Shown: positions 24,041 to 36,513, numbered from the stretch's first letter. The stretch is DNA of 64,000 bases from Xiphydria camelus (GCA_963678675.1 OY783194.1:34450278-34514277), one strand, 5' to 3'. Notes: generated by a model not told the origin, from the sequence alone. Numbers and translations are program-made.

Positions 24041-24255
24041 GTGCACCGTAAACACAAAATTTGTACTAAGTTTAATATCAATTTTATATAAAGCTTTTAT
24101 TCAATAAGTGATTACGAAATTTAATATACTTCGTTATGAAATTCATAAGGAATGATATTAATTTTCATAATGATGGAGTATATTAGTTTTCATAATCACG
24201 TATTAGAAAAAAGCTTTATATAAAAGTACTTATATTAAAAATACAAATTCTTTTA
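24041..24255. mobile_element. Family B palindromic MITE
   Basis: Left side TTTATATAAAGCTTTTATTCAATA pairs with TATTAGAAAAAAGCTTTATATAAA. The middle ATATACTTCGTTATGAAATTCATAA faces ATGATGGAGTATATT. Copies at 41637 and 60430 share TAAAAGCTTTATA, ATAATCACATATTA and AACGGAGTATATT. Confidence 0.8.
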
Positions 24256-25385
24256 GTACGTCTTTGGCGCAGAAAATATTTCCACGCGACATCAATTATT
24301 CAACCCCGCGACAAGGCGTGTATGTACGAGCATCGCCACTTCGATCCAACGACTTTCGATACTAGAATATCGACGCTGCGCGAATTATTACCATATACGG
24401 CGTGTAAGATACCGGGGGTACTATTTAAATATTTCTCCAACCCCCCACCCCACGGTTCGAACGCGAATGGCCGGTCCTTTAATCGATTCGCGGTGAGCGA
24501 AGAATGACTTTGTCGATAAAATAAATTAAAGGAGGTATCGCTTCTCCGCGAAACCCCGACAGGCTGACACTACCTTCGCGAGGTATGTAAGTTTAATTGA
24601 TCATTTGTGACGCTCGAGTGTTCGCGCGCGCGCGTATAGCTAGGATGTCGCAAAATCACCCTGTGTGCGCGACGTGGATAAATATTTAAATTACACGTTT
24701 CCCACGCGCCTTCGCGTTTCTTACGAAGCTGTCGCTTTTTTCATACGTGTATAAGTCGTGAGGGATCCATCGATTGCGCGTAATAAAATAACGACGACCC
24801 ACCCGCGGTCAGCACAGCCTCGCACCGCGCGTACTTAACGCGAATAAGTATCGCGACCGATATTTATCACCGTGAACGCCCACGAAAGTGCGACAACCGC
24901 CGCTTGTCAACGCTGTTTTACGATCACCCGGTATGACGCGAGGATTAGTTTGTCAACACCGGCGCTATGTGCGTATAGGTATATATAGGCGGGGTACGCG
25001 CCTGTAATAGCTTCCCACGTCGGAGGCCTAAACGAATATCGTAATTTGTCGAAAAGTAGCGCGCGGCCAGACTTGACGTCAAACGATCAGGGAGATTTGG
25101 ACAGCGCGATAACCGCGGCCGCGCGGGGATTGTTTTGCCGGGCGTCGTTAATCGGGCGATTTTCTCCTATTTTCGCCAAAATTTTACGCGATTATACGTC
25201 ATTTTCTCTTGACAAATCGTATGCACCGAACAAAATTAATTTCCGGTCCGAGTATATGCCGATCCAATGGAATAGTGCCAAGAATGTATTTATCAAAGAC
25301 AAGTGTATGCTTATCGAGTTGAATAAAAGTTCAATGAATTCGAATTAATTGATTCAATTGCGATATGTCAGACTTAAATAAATGT
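24256..25385. other. Unique DNA, no gene seen
   Basis: Mixed composition with no recognisable exon or repeat. Confidence 0.45.
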
Positions 25386-25535
25386 CACGGTAAAAAAGTA
25401 ATATTAGTTTTTAACGCCATTTCAACAGTGTGGACCTATATAATATTACTACATCTGGTGTCATTCAGTCTTATGCCATTGTTATTTAACACCAAAAGTG
25501 GTCTATATAGGTCCACACCGCGGTATTTTTCTTCA
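25386..25535 (+). mobile_element. Family A MITE, copy 1
   Basis: Left end CACGGTAAAAAAG, then TTTTTAACGCCATTTCAAC and AGTGTGGACCTATATA. The right half mirrors this: ACACCAAAAGTGGTCTATATAGGTCCACACCGCGG. The asymmetric middle CATCTGGTGTCATTCAGTC is diagnostic of the family. Confidence 0.85.
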
Positions 25536-25571
25536 ATGTTCTTGGCACTATTCGTGTCGAAGGTTAAAACC

Positions 25572-25835
25572 CAGGGAAAAGGTCTAGTTGGATACGAACC
25601 TGATAGAAACATTTATTTGAGATGAACAGGAATTTATTCGCATCGAACTGAAATCTGTTTGATTGAAATAAATATTCTACTAGGTTCGTACTCGATTAAA
25701 AAGACGTGCGAAACATTTATTTAATTCAACTAGATTTTTATTCAACGTGAAGAAATTCCTATTCATCTCAAATAGATTTTTCTATCAGGTTCATATTCAA
25801 CTGTTCTTTAATCGGCAAATTATTTTTCTCAGTGC
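25572..25835 (+). mobile_element. Family G MITE, short copy
   Basis: CAGGGAAAAGGTCTAGTTG opens and TTATTTTTCTCAGTGC closes. In between, TTTATTTGAGATGAACAGG mirrors CCTATTCATCTCAAATAGA. It lies between two family A copies. Confidence 0.85.
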
Positions 25836-25854
25836 AGAGCGCCAGAGTTCGGCA

Positions 25855-25995
25855 CACAGTAAACAAAATGACGATAATTTTTAACAACATTAAACAGCTA
25901 TGGGTCTATATGTACTATATTGTTGTCATTCAGTCTTATGGCGTTGTTATCTAACACCAAAAGTGGTAAGTCCATACTGCAGAGTTTTTCGCGAA
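25855..25995 (+). mobile_element. Family A MITE, copy 2
   Basis: CACAGTAAACAAAATG at the left, TTGTTGTCATTCAGTC in the middle, AACACCAAAAGTGGTAAGTCCATACTGCAGAG at the right. More diverged than copy 1. The GTGGTAAGT here is element sequence, not a splice donor. Confidence 0.8.
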
Positions 25996-27883
25996 AAAGA
26001 AAGTATTCCATCTATACGTCGATCTAAATGTAGCCGGGAATCGATAAATTTACCTTCTCAAACGATTCTCGAGTCGAGGTCTAATTCTCAGAAGAATCCA
26101 CCATCTCGATGCCGATACAGAACGAGGCGTTATTTCACAACGGCAGTTCCACCGCTGAGATTAATGCGACGAGGTACGAATTAATTTGATCGGCAACTTA
26201 TTCCCAAACCCCGAAAACAGCCGGGGAGAAATACGATCTCGAAGCGGCAGCACACGTCGTGTCCATCGCAAGCACCGCGCGACGTAAAAGTTGAAAGGAT
26301 AATTTACAAGCGAGTAAACGACTCACCGTTTAGGTTAGGTACTCTCGCCTGCGCGGACCCCGGGGGATTTCAAGTCCGCGACCGCACCGAAATGCCTACG
26401 CGCGTTCGCGCGGCGAGAAAAGAACGCGACGGACGCGTGAAAATCAATGGCGAACGCGCGCGAGACGCCGGCCGCTCGATAGTTCGTACTTATAAAAAGA
26501 TTCACACGGGAGTTTCCGAACGACGACTGTCCCGGCCGGGCGCTGACGGGACCGCCGCGCGTCTTATGAAGTCGCCTCGGACGCGCGCGACTCTCGCGGC
26601 GAGTTTGGTAATTTCCGAAATTTACGAGGCGATAAAATTATGAAAATGCTTCGTGGAGTGTCCGCGGTCCGCGATCGGTCGAATATACGGCTCGTATTTT
26701 ATCTTTTCTAAACGATTTTTATCGCGCGGGCTCCCGAAGGCTTCCACTCGCCGTATGACGACGCGCGAGGCTAACCACACTCGTCGCTACACCGAAACAC
26801 GGGCGCGCCGCGCGCTGACTCGATTCACGCGGCTCTTTGTATTCGCCCCGATGGGACTCGTGAGTTTTCAATTTTTCCCTCTCCTCCTTCGCCGCAACCG
26901 ACGTCGAACGAGGCTTTAACGACGGCTCCGGACCGTCGCGCGACGATATTCGACGAATTTATTAACGCGACGAGATTAAAGAGTCGAGGGCACGATCGAA
27001 AGCGTTCGTTTCGACGAGTCGTTCTTTCGTTTCCTTCCGTTCCCGAGGCATTTCCTCTCGCGCGAGAATTTAGCCGAGCGCTGCAGCGCGCAACGAGAAT
27101 CGTTTTCGTCCGGGTCGCACGCTACTCAATACCCCGCTCGCCGCGATAAAGCCGACTTTGAGCCAACGTGTGTTGCGCGCGCGATTGTAACAATATCTCG
27201 CGCCGCGAGGCTCTCTTAAGTTCATGAGCCTCGCTCAGGGACGTCTTTCGAGATGAGCAACCGACTCCTACGGCCGTAAGCGAATTTGTACACCGGATAA
27301 GATATCGCGCCATGAGAAACGCGGCTATAGTAGATCGGTTCGTCGGCGTGGGGAGGCGAGCGCGATTTATTCGCGTCGCTTTCCGTACGACTGCTCTCGA
27401 TTCCGCATTGGAGGAGCACGGGAAAAAGGAAAATAAGTCGAGGTAACGTCGCTAAATTCTGGCGCACACACTGATGGAGAATCCGAGAGACAAAAATTCC
27501 TCTCAACGACGCGGAGGACGTTCGACGAGCATAATTCATCGACTGATTAACGCGCGAAGTAATAAAACGCGCGAGGAGGTGTCGCGATGAAGAACGCGTG
27601 GTAAAAAAAAATCGGTTCGTTACCGCCGAAATGCGGGTGCCGAGCGCGAATTATTTACGCCGTTTTCTACACGCTTTTCGTCATCCGAGCGAATTACCAT
27701 GAGTCTACACTGGAACGTCGCGGGGGAAAAAAAGCAAGTGGAATCACCGAAGCCAAACACTGTTGCGAAACTGGGAGAAAAATACGTTTTACCTACTTTT
27801 CGACAAGAATGCAGCATCGAAATCACTATTTTGACCATTTATTCCTCATTACTTGCCTACCATGAATTTTTATTCAATAGGTA
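25996..27883. other. Unique CpG-rich DNA, no gene seen
   Basis: Arg-rich frames only. A duplicated TTAGGTTAGG at about 26331 is too short to be called telomeric. Nothing else was identified. Confidence 0.45.
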
Positions 27884-28129
27884 CACTCTGAAAATAATAA
27901 TTTGGTCAATCGAATGAAAATTCTGAAGATGACCAAATCGTTTGGTGAAATATGGATTCTCCATCTGTATGGCTAAATGTACCACTTTCTGCTCAAAATA
28001 ACCAAACGTTTGTTTGGAATAACTAAATATTTGCTTCAACTGACTGATATTTTAATCAGAATAATTAAACGCGTTTAACTAAATAAATACGTTTTATCAT
28101 TTTAAAACGTAATTATTTTTCTCAGTGTA
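27884..28129 (-). mobile_element. Family E MITE
   Basis: CACTCTGAAAATAATAATTTGG to ATTATTTTTCTCAGTGT. The reverse complement shows AACGCGTTTAATTATTC and the GATGGAGAATCC block of the family. Only 3 bp separate it from the family A copy at 28132. Confidence 0.85.
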
Positions 28130-28131
28130 CA

Positions 28132-28285
28132 ACTGTAAAAAATTCTGCGTTCTGGACCTACTTATATAGACCACTTTTGCTGTCAGATAACAACGACGTA
28201 AAACCGAATAACACCAGATGTGGTGCATACAGATCCACACCGGTGTGAAATCGTGTTAAAAATTAACGCCACTATTTTACCGTGT
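28132..28285 (-). mobile_element. Family A MITE, copy 3
   Basis: ACTGTAAAAAATTCTGCG to ACTATTTTACCGTGT, in inverse orientation to copy 1 (AACACCAGATGTGG lies in the right half). Confidence 0.85.
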
Positions 28286-29160
28286 ATCTTTCGTACACGA
28301 CAAACTGTCGAAGCGAATCGCGCCTACCAAATAACCTGTCAATTTCTCCGGACGCATCGAGGGCCTGCGTACGCGCTCCGCGCGAACAAATTGGTCGAAA
28401 CGATCCGGTCGCGCTCGTTAATTAACGGACGCGGGTACGAAGAGGCGCCTTATTTTCCTCCCCATCGCGTCGCGTCGCCGCTAAGAGTCACACGGAACGT
28501 TCTTCGGAAGGCCGCAGTCAGCTACGCGGTCACTATCGTCATTCTCGTGTTCTCCTCGACACCGCGGGGCGGGAGAGGGTCTCATGGCGAGCGACTACTC
28601 TCGCGCGCAAGTTGGATGACCGCTCGGCGAGATAAAGGTACGTACGCCCGCGGTACGAGACGATCAGGAATCCGGCCAATGTCACGTTTTACTCTCAACT
28701 GCGTTTTAACTTTCAGATAGGCCCCGTGGAAGCGGGGGGCGCGGCACGTGTGCATCGTGTATACCTACGCGGGGTATCGGATGTGACGGACACCGCGCGT
28801 ATGTGGAACGCGATCTGCGACGACAACGGCGGCGAAGATTGCCGCGCGTCTCGAAGACTCGACCGATTGTTCGAGCGCGATTTCAGCGGATCGAACGAAA
28901 GCTGGAGACGAGCGAATGGCTGATTTCGATCGATGGGTTCGCGCATCGAGTATCGGAGATGATTGTACTCGATTAAAAAAATGAAGAAAATCACTCGTAA
29001 ATGGTGGACAAAAAAAATATCCACAGACGCAGCGAGCACTCGACGCGTCCGATCGTCCTCTTCCGGAAATCTCCCCGGCTATCGCTTCGAATTCGCCCAA
29101 ACCCCAACGCCGAGTTAAGCGAACAGTCGAACGGCGTTATACAACCGACGTTATGCAGGT
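28286..29160. other. Unique CpG-rich DNA, no gene seen
   Basis: Overlapping Arg-rich frames on both strands; no exon called. Confidence 0.4.
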
Positions 29161-30300
29161 GTGCGCGCCTCTCGTAAATTCCCCGCGGAGCTGTCGCGCG
29201 TCCTCGTCGCGCGCGAAGGGAGTGCGATCGTCGTAACGCGGAGGATCGCCGATCCCTCTCTCCGTTCAGCGATGCTCGCGCGCGGAGTTCAAAGTTCCGA
29301 GCGCCTAACCGTGGTCCGGTCTCCCTCTCTCTCTCTCGCCTCTCCCGAGCGGAAATAAGCAAAACACCAGGGAATTTTTCACAAAAACACAATCACAAAA
29401 CGCAGCCTCTCGCGCGGCAGCGACGACGGCCCCCTCGGCGGTAATCACCTGATCCTCTCTCACTGCGTGCCCGTGTGCGCCTCCGCGACGCGGACACGAA
29501 TACACGGGCGTGCGACACACTCTGCGACGAAGACGTGGTAGACGACGAGACCCGGTGCACGGCCCGGTGGTGCGGTACGGGGAGGGGGTTATACGCGGAG
29601 CGTGCGTTTTGCGGGGGAATTGGAACGTGCGACGTATGTGGGCTATGAGACTCTGGCGTGCAGGTATATGCGTCGACGATGATCCTACCAGGCCTGTGCT
29701 CTGGCCAAGACTAACTCAACCGCTCGGTTCTGCAGCCCTCGCAGTCATCCCTCCGACACGCACTTTCTCCCCCGGCGGAAGAATTGGCCGGGCCGCTCGC
29801 CGGTGTCCTTCCGCTTCGCCGGTTCGTCGACCGCGTCGCGCTCGACGCGTCGGCCTCGCGCGACGGGACGATACGCGGGGTCGATTTTTCGCGCGGTGCG
29901 AGCCGATTTCGCGGCGCGTCCGAGAGGCCGGAGGACCCTTCGAGAGGCGGCGAGACGGGACTAAACTTACCCCGGTCGCTGTAGGGGACGATGCGAGCGC
30001 AGGCCGTCCAGTGGCGCCGCGTCGCGGCGAAACGCGCGCGGCGAGGACGATGGAACGCGGGGGTGGCTCACCCCCACCACTCCGCGGAATGCGCTCGTCT
30101 CCCCTCTGGCTCACGCGACGAGTCTGCGGGGTGGCGGTGGGTCTGGGATGCTGCAAGATATCGGAAGTATCGGTGACTTCAACGGGCTGATCGGAAAGAG
30201 AGAGGGTGCTTCGCCCGTGCGTGCACACCCCTCGACTGGTTCGTCGAGTTCGGCGGATCGGGGCGATGCGGGGGATTTTTCGGGATTTCGAGGCGTATTA
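29161..30300 (-). promoter_or_regulatory. CpG-rich block with a candidate minus-strand exon
   Basis: On the minus strand a donor CCGGG|GTAAGTTTAG sits with its G at 29970. The frame before it is open from a TAA at 30300. The stretch from about 30210 to 29971 reads less like a compositional shadow (it includes PVEVTDTSDILQHPRPTATP). A TTGCAG acceptor-like site lies at about 30152. There is no ATG in this frame. It could be a noncoding or partly coding upstream exon of the minus-strand gene some 9 kb away, or a different gene. Plus-strand frames overlap it, so support is weak. Confidence 0.25.
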
Positions 30301-30722
30301 TGGGATCTGTGCTTATTGGTATTTTTTTTCGACGATACGTGAGATTTTGTTTTTTTTTCGGTAAAAGGTACGAATTTTTGTGTTTCATTTATTCGATATT
30401 TCTTAATTTCTTAATAGAGTGACGTATTTATGTTTGATTTTTTATTCATTTTTCGAAATTCGAGCTTCACGGACTTCAGTGTCAGTGTTGTTCAGTCTTC
30501 AAGATTCTTCATTCGAAAGAATCGATTAATGTGAGTAACTTGCACGATCAATTTCATTATCGCATCTGTAAGGATATGCGTAGAGAATTTTATTATCCTA
30601 CATTTTATTACTTCTCCGATTAATCGGCGTAAAAGATGAGATTTAACTCCATCGTCTGAAAAATTGCGTAACTGGAAATATTTAGAACCACCCCCTTGGA
30701 AAATAAATTCTACATCGAGAAG
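30301..30722. other. AT-rich unique DNA, nothing identified
   Basis: No exon, no clear inverted repeat. Confidence 0.4.
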
Positions 30723-30972
30723 AATAATTAAGTTAAAATGACGAAACACGTCTAGCTAAACACGTTTAACTATTCTAACCAAAATGCTGTTCGGTTGAAC
30801 CAGATATCAAGTTATTCGAGCAAAATGTTTAGATATTCCAACCAAACATTTAGTTATTTTAATCAAAAAGTGGTCAGTATAACGAAACATATTGAGGATC
30901 CATATTTCACCAAATGGTTAATTGATCATCGTCTTCAAGATTTTAAATAAATTGACCGAGTTATTTTTCTCA
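30723..30972 (+). mobile_element. Family E MITE with decayed ends
   Basis: TAAAATGACGAAACACGTCTAG, AAAAGTGGTCAGTATAACG, GAGGATCCATATTTCACCAAATGG, CATCGTCTTCAAGATTTTAA and TTATTTTTCTCA follow the order of the intact copy at 36296. Confidence 0.8.
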
Positions 30973-31737
30973 TTATATATACCAACTATTTGTGCGGCAA
31001 TGCGTCAATGGAAGCGAACGCGGTGCAGACTTCTCAAGGATTTTCCCTTGCCTAGCTCGACTCCCGGAAAGGATCGATTCGAGGTGTACCCGCGCTCGCA
31101 CGACCAGTTTAATTATCGCGCCTATAAAAGTAATTAGTGGCCGATCGTAGCGAGAGGAAACGCTCGCCGATGGTGCGATTTTATTCAAATTAGAAAGTTT
31201 CCCCACGGCGCGAGAAAATCCAGTCCGATGGAAATTCCCGGATAACTCCGACGAGGAAAACCTTGGACACCTATAGCGTATAAGTGGAGCTGTACTTTGG
31301 GTGGCTGCGCGTTCTTTCCGATCGTATCGGGAGTCAAACCTCGGCGGCGCGATGGGAAGGGGTTGGAGCATGCGCCTCGCGGGGCTGAACTTGGGCGCAG
31401 GTTTCAACCCTCTACCCCCCACCATCGCCGTTCGCACGGTCGCATAACTCCACGTTTTTCCACACTAAACTTCACTCACGCCGCAACATTCGAAAGCCTG
31501 CTTTAGGATCCTCGCCGCGATGCGCGGACCTGAGAATAAACTCGAATAATGTTGTTGCGCGGCGCGGGCTCAACTGTGCTGCAGTCGCGTATATACATTT
31601 ACGCGCTTTTGGATCCCGTGCGATTTTAAAGATGTCCTCGGAACGATGAGTTGGGATAAAAGAGTTCGCGCAAGTAGAACCGACTGTGGGAATATTGTCC
31701 TGGCAAAGTTGATGAGATAAGAAGGGTTTCAGGATCT
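30973..31737. other. Unique DNA, no gene seen
   Basis: CpG-rich; nothing identified. Confidence 0.4.
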
Positions 31738-31862
31738 CACCGTAAAAAATTCTACGGTGTGGACTTATATAGACCACTTTTGGTGTTAGATAACAATGGG
31801 TTAAGTCTTCTAAATGACAGCAGATGTGGTACATACACATAAATGGTGTTAAAAATAAAAAT
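31738..31862 (-). mobile_element. Family A MITE, copy 4 (truncated)
   Basis: CACCGTAAAAAATTCTACGG, GGTGTTAGATAACAATGGG and GACAGCAGATGTGG match the inverse orientation of the family. The far end stops at GGTGTTAAAAAT. Confidence 0.8.
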
Positions 31863-32972
31863 GAAATTTATTATATACAACATACTTATATGTGACTTAA
31901 TATAATGAAGATTAAATAGACTTACCGTGATAGAATTCCACTAGATGATCGATAATTAAAATTTTTCTATTTTACGACTTGGCACTCTCTACTCGCGCGT
32001 TTCCTTACCGAACGACAAATAAGCCGTTCGATGCGATAAGCTGAACGCTGTAAAAATTTCGATCTGATTAACAAAACGACTGTTCACTTTACCCGGGCTT
32101 TCCGTATCCCGCGAGCCGCGCCAAAAAAATATTTCCCATCGCTCAATTCGGAGCGTTTCGTCAGAGACCTCGATCGTTCCAAAAAAGAGACCGATTTAAC
32201 AGGCGCAGTCAAAATACGGCAGTGATTTTATTCGGGCGGTGTCGCAAGGTTTTCCCCAGAATTATTATTACGTCCGATTCTCACAAATTGGACCGGCAGT
32301 TTACATCGTCAATGTTCAATGTTTGGTCAATAAGATTTCGTCACGAACACAAAATACCCTTCCTTCTCTCCCGCGCGCGTGCGAATCTTACGAGACTACG
32401 AAGAGTGCAGCAGCGCGCGCGCGAGCGCTTCCTCCCTCCCTTCCACGCGGGCGGCAGCTGTGCGCGTTGTGTTTCGCGCGTACGTCGACTCGACACCGGG
32501 ACGACGGACCGCGCACCTATATACGCCGCTACCACGATTTCCGATCGCGTAACGACGCCGAGCGATGTAGGCCAGGACGCGCGTCCGCGCGGGGCTCGTA
32601 TTTCGCCGTACGAGCGACACTCAACACCGACCGCGATTCATAGAGGGAATAGGCGATTACGGGCGATAGCACTTTGTCTTCTGCGGGGAGAATTCCGCGT
32701 AGCGAGGCTGGTGCGATGCGACAAGGAGATGCGCGGGAAGTCGCGATTGATTCGCTCCTGCGAAGCGTCGTGTGGAGAACCTCGGGACGCTGCGAAGAAC
32801 TCGGAATTCTTTCTCGTTAGAGCGTCGGCTGGGAACTCGATAGCTACACTGAGGGGAATAAATGCCAGCGTCAAAGAAATGTTCTTTGGGCCAAGAACAT
32901 AGGATCTTGAAAATGTTTAGGAATACAGCTTCTTGGTTGAAGAATGTATAGGTATTTTAATTAAAGTGTATG
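31863..32972. other. Unique DNA, no gene seen
   Basis: A 226-codon plus-strand frame (32222-32902) is mixed in composition, has no recognisable motif and is overlapped by open frames on the opposite strand. I judge it spurious. Confidence 0.4.
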
Positions 32973-33403
32973 CACTGAAAAAAAGGAACTACACGAATTA
33001 CACAGTTTGACTGAGATTAGACTCCTAATTTGTTCAGGAAACTAAACAGAATTACATAGCGATTAGGTGTTTTCCGTGGGGAACCGATAGAAATTCCTAT
33101 GCAAACGGATATTACATCTAATTGGATTGGTATCTGATAAAGTTGTAAACAGTAAATAGAAATGTGTCATCTGTACACATTTTTGAAAATGAGCTCGAAT
33201 CTCAGTTATTGAATGAAGCGATAAAAAATTGCTGGTTTCTTTTTTGCGCGTACCTTCGTTTCTTTTCTGCGTGAAAAAAACGATTACTTGAACCTATCAA
33301 ATATTTTCTCGCAACCAAGAAAACCATAGCTTGATTCTGGAATTATGTCATGTTTTTAATCGAAGAAAATTGTTTTGGGCACTAACAATTGTTTCTTTCA
33401 GTA
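32973..33403 (-). mobile_element. Family L element
   Basis: CACTGAAAAAAAGG to TTTCTTTCAGT. Its right part, reversed, shares a block with 58469-58523 (ATCAAGC(T/C)ATGGTTTTCTT and GCGAGAAAATATTTGA). It is longer than the other copy (431 against 372 bp), and most of the remainder does not align by eye. Confidence 0.65.
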
Positions 33404-34087
33404 TATACTGCAAACATTAATCATTATTTTTATTCCCAGTAAAATTGAACGAAACAATTCCCTTTCGCGAGAATTTTCACCAGAGAGACGATGACGCGAC
33501 TGGAAATATTGACGCGGCCGTCCCCTTCGCGCGATTAAACGCCCCGAGAAACACATCCGAGGCGACGCGCGCGCGTACCAAACAAACGTGCGCGGCCCGG
33601 CCATCGATTTCCGCAAACGGTTTGACGAATTTTTTGATTACGCCGACGAGTAGTGCGCGCCCGCAGACGTCGAGGCGTTGCACGTTGCACGCTGCACGCG
33701 TCGCCTCGCCCTTCGGCGCGCTAATTTCCAGACTAATTCATGCGCGGCTCCGCTTAAAATTCCGTGCGACGGTGCGTCGATAGGAGTCTCCAGCGGCCCG
33801 CCGCGCGGCTCTTCGAGACGCGGGCATAATTTCTAGGAGGGTCGCCGCGATCGCGCCGCAACTCCGAGAACCGTTTCTCGTCGATCCGGCCCGCCGTGTA
33901 TTCCCAAGCCCGGAAATAATATTAATAAACATATACGTCGATTGTTATTCCGAGTCTCTGCCATTTGCATACGCACCCCACTCGCGGCGGCGTCGTCCTC
34001 GCTAATTTCCGGTTTTAATAAACGGTACGCGCAACGGGGAATTAAGTATGTGCAGTTGATCGATAAACACTCGTCTCTCTTTATTTA
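33404..34087. other. Unique CpG-rich DNA, no gene seen
   Basis: One octamer ATTTGCAT at 33963-33970; otherwise nothing. Confidence 0.4.
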
Positions 34088-34314
34088 CACTGAGAAAAAA
34101 ATTTACTTGATCGAAATAAACGTGCCTTTGGATAGTCCCAAGAGCATATTTACCTATTCGATTTAAATGAATATTGGTTGGACGCAAATATTAGATTATT
34201 GAATTAATTAGATGTTATTTGAATCAAATCGATATTCATTTAAATCGAATAAATACGCTCTTGGGACTATCCAAAGGCACGTTTATTTCGATCAAGTACA
34301 TTTTTGTCACAGTG
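34088..34314. mobile_element. Family H near-perfect palindromic MITE
   Basis: CACTGAGAAAAAAATT to TTTTTGTCACAGTG. The arms share an unbroken block of about 40 bp, from ACTTGATCGAAATAAACG through GATAGTCCCAAGAGC. They continue through TCGATTTAAATGAATAT to a short unpaired centre around 34190. Only one copy is seen in this window. Arm identity suggests a recent insertion or gene conversion. Confidence 0.9.
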
Positions 34315-35420
34315 TACGTTACTCGCTTTTCATTCATCCGCTCACATTTTATCGTCATTCGGTATAGAAGGAAACAATGTAGCGGCCGCCTGTACACAAC
34401 GTTTCTTAAGTCAAAATTGCACCGTCATCCTCGACTATGCGATTACATTACCGGCATGAAACCTCCGCGCAAAGTCGTCAACCGAGTTTCTCCGCGATCG
34501 TATACCGCGCGCACGTGTCTACGGTCATCGATTCGAGATCTTGAATAAGCGCTACGGCAATAATTCATCATTGAATCGAACGAGCGTCGATCGCGCTGTC
34601 GTAATACCCGCGGTTCGACGAACCGCCGCGCGGCTTCGTATACCTGCAGGCGCGACGGCAGTGTTAACTGTGCGATAAACATTTTAAAAGCGCGCATTCA
34701 TTACGCGATGGGCGAACACATAAATATGCATTGCGCGCGCGCAATGCCGACAATTACACGTCCCTCGCCTAGGAACCGTTCGGGATGAAAGTCCGGCATG
34801 GCGGGAGCACCACATTCCGGCCGAGATTAATTCAGAGCAAAGAGGAATTTAGCACCTATCTCGGCGGCAGCCATCACTAGCAGGGACGGTGGCGTAGCGC
34901 AGCGCGAACGCAGCCGTGCCACGGCGTATGCCGCGCGGGGCGTCCCCTCCCTCTCGAGAAACGTTTTCAAGCAATTATTTCTGCAACATTGCAAAACAAT
35001 CGCTACGCCACGCGGTAATACGGCTCGCGGCTCGTAATAGGTGGACGCGCGGCACGGGCCGGGGCTAAATTAAATAAATTGTCAGCCTGTGACGAAATCC
35101 CGCGCGGGACGTCGCTCTCCTCGAGACGCGGGACGATTACCGTGTGGCTCTCGCGCGTCGGGAAAACGAATTTCGAACTTCGACCCTCATCGGGCGCTAT
35201 CGCGTGGACCCTGCTCCGCGGTCCGCGCGGTCGACGTTTTATCCGCGCGCGGATCGTCGGGTCGCGTTGTCCGGGAGCGAAGGAGAACGAGAGAGGACAG
35301 TGAAATCCGTCGCAAGATCGAATTTCTTACCGAAACGTACTTCGATTGAGATATTCACACATTTTTTTACGATACGATGTTTTTGAAACGAGAAAAGAAC
35401 AGCAGCTTTCAATGCACCCC
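34315..35420. other. Unique CpG-rich DNA, no gene seen
   Basis: Contains a short perfect palindrome GCATTGCGCGCGCGCAATGC at about 34730. Open frames in all three plus-strand phases near 35100-35300 rule out a clear coding call. Confidence 0.4.
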
Positions 35421-35515
35421 ATAATAATCTGTATATAGACCATATGTGAATTTTTGGTCTTATATAGATTATATGTCATTTTTATATAAACCATATGAAA
35501 ATAGTATGGAATTAC
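35421..35515. mobile_element. Family D fragment
   Basis: TATAGACCATATGTGAATTTTTGG faces TATATAAACCATATGAAAATAG. These are family D words without the CCCAGGCGGA ends. Confidence 0.55.
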
Positions 35516-36295
35516 AGTCAAATTATTTGGAATCTTTTCGCTTGCGGTAAGAAATTCTAATCAAACGATATAGCGAGACGCGTTCCATTTTCCGTGGTAC
35601 CTATCTGGTGTTTAATCGTGATATCTCCAATTGAAAGAATTTTCGCAAAGGGGAGAGGAGGTGCGAAAGCGTCGCCGCTCTTCGCCACCGCGACGGTTTC
35701 TAATAATTTCGTTCGCTCTTCGGCTCAGTCTCCCGGGGGAAGAAATGCTAAGTAATCCCGAGCCCCGAGATCGCGGTACATAATAAGCTGTTTAATAATC
35801 AATGCGAGCGGGGTAATAATTATGATTCGGAGAGGGACGAGTATGCAAAGGAGCCTTCGCGAACTGGTTTCAGACAATGACGTTTCCCCGGCGAGTGTAC
35901 GCGGGAACCCACGGCGAACGGTTCGTTCGATACGCGCTCGATTACTTCGTCATTTCGGCATGCTAAGTAACTCGAACCCGTTCGACGCGTCGCTCCGTTT
36001 TGAAATTGTTCTCACGTCCGATCCTCGATAGGGTAAATATCGTAAAAAAGTATCGCGAGTTCCGTTGGCCGGTCACCGCTGGAACGTCCTGTCGCAAATT
36101 AGATACCAGTGCATCGCGACGCATCGCGCGTCGTATCGAGTGCATTGTCGCGGGGAGGCGCGTGTTGAATAAAAAAACAGCGGAACTCCGGTCGACTATA
36201 GTCAAGTTTGCGTTTTTCGTTAGAATTTATTCGGAATAATATGAAAATTAGTATAAATTATATGACGAGGTACATTTTTCGTGATTGTTTGATTG
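35516..36295. other. Unique DNA, no gene seen
   Basis: Nothing identified. Confidence 0.4.
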
Positions 36296-36513
36296 CACTG
36301 AGAAAAATAATTAGATCGAAATGACAAAACGCATCTAGTTTGACGTGTTTAGTTATTCGAACCAAAATACTAGTCAATTGAACCGAATATTTAGTTATTC
36401 TAACGAAAAAATGGTCAGTCTAACCGAACAGATGGAAGATTCATATTTCACCAAACAGTTTGGTCATCGTTTCCAAGATTTTCTTTAAATGGACCAAATT
36501 ATTTTTCTCGGTA
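36296..36513 (+). mobile_element. Family E MITE, best preserved copy
   Basis: CACTGAGAAAAATAATTAG to AATTATTTTTCTCGGT. Internal order: ACAAAACGCATCTAG, TTTAGTTATTC repeats, AAATGGTCAGTCTAACC, ACAGATGGAAGATTCATA, CAAGATTTTC. The repeated TTTAGTTATTC/TAGTCAATT words give it a weak internal period of about 40 bp. Confidence 0.9.

Noticed and set aside
25968..25977. GTGGTAAGT, splice donor-like
   Set aside because: It is part of family A; the same position in other copies reads GTGGTCTAT.
26331..26342. TTAGGTTAGG, the insect telomere unit
   Set aside because: Only two units, in the middle of the window.
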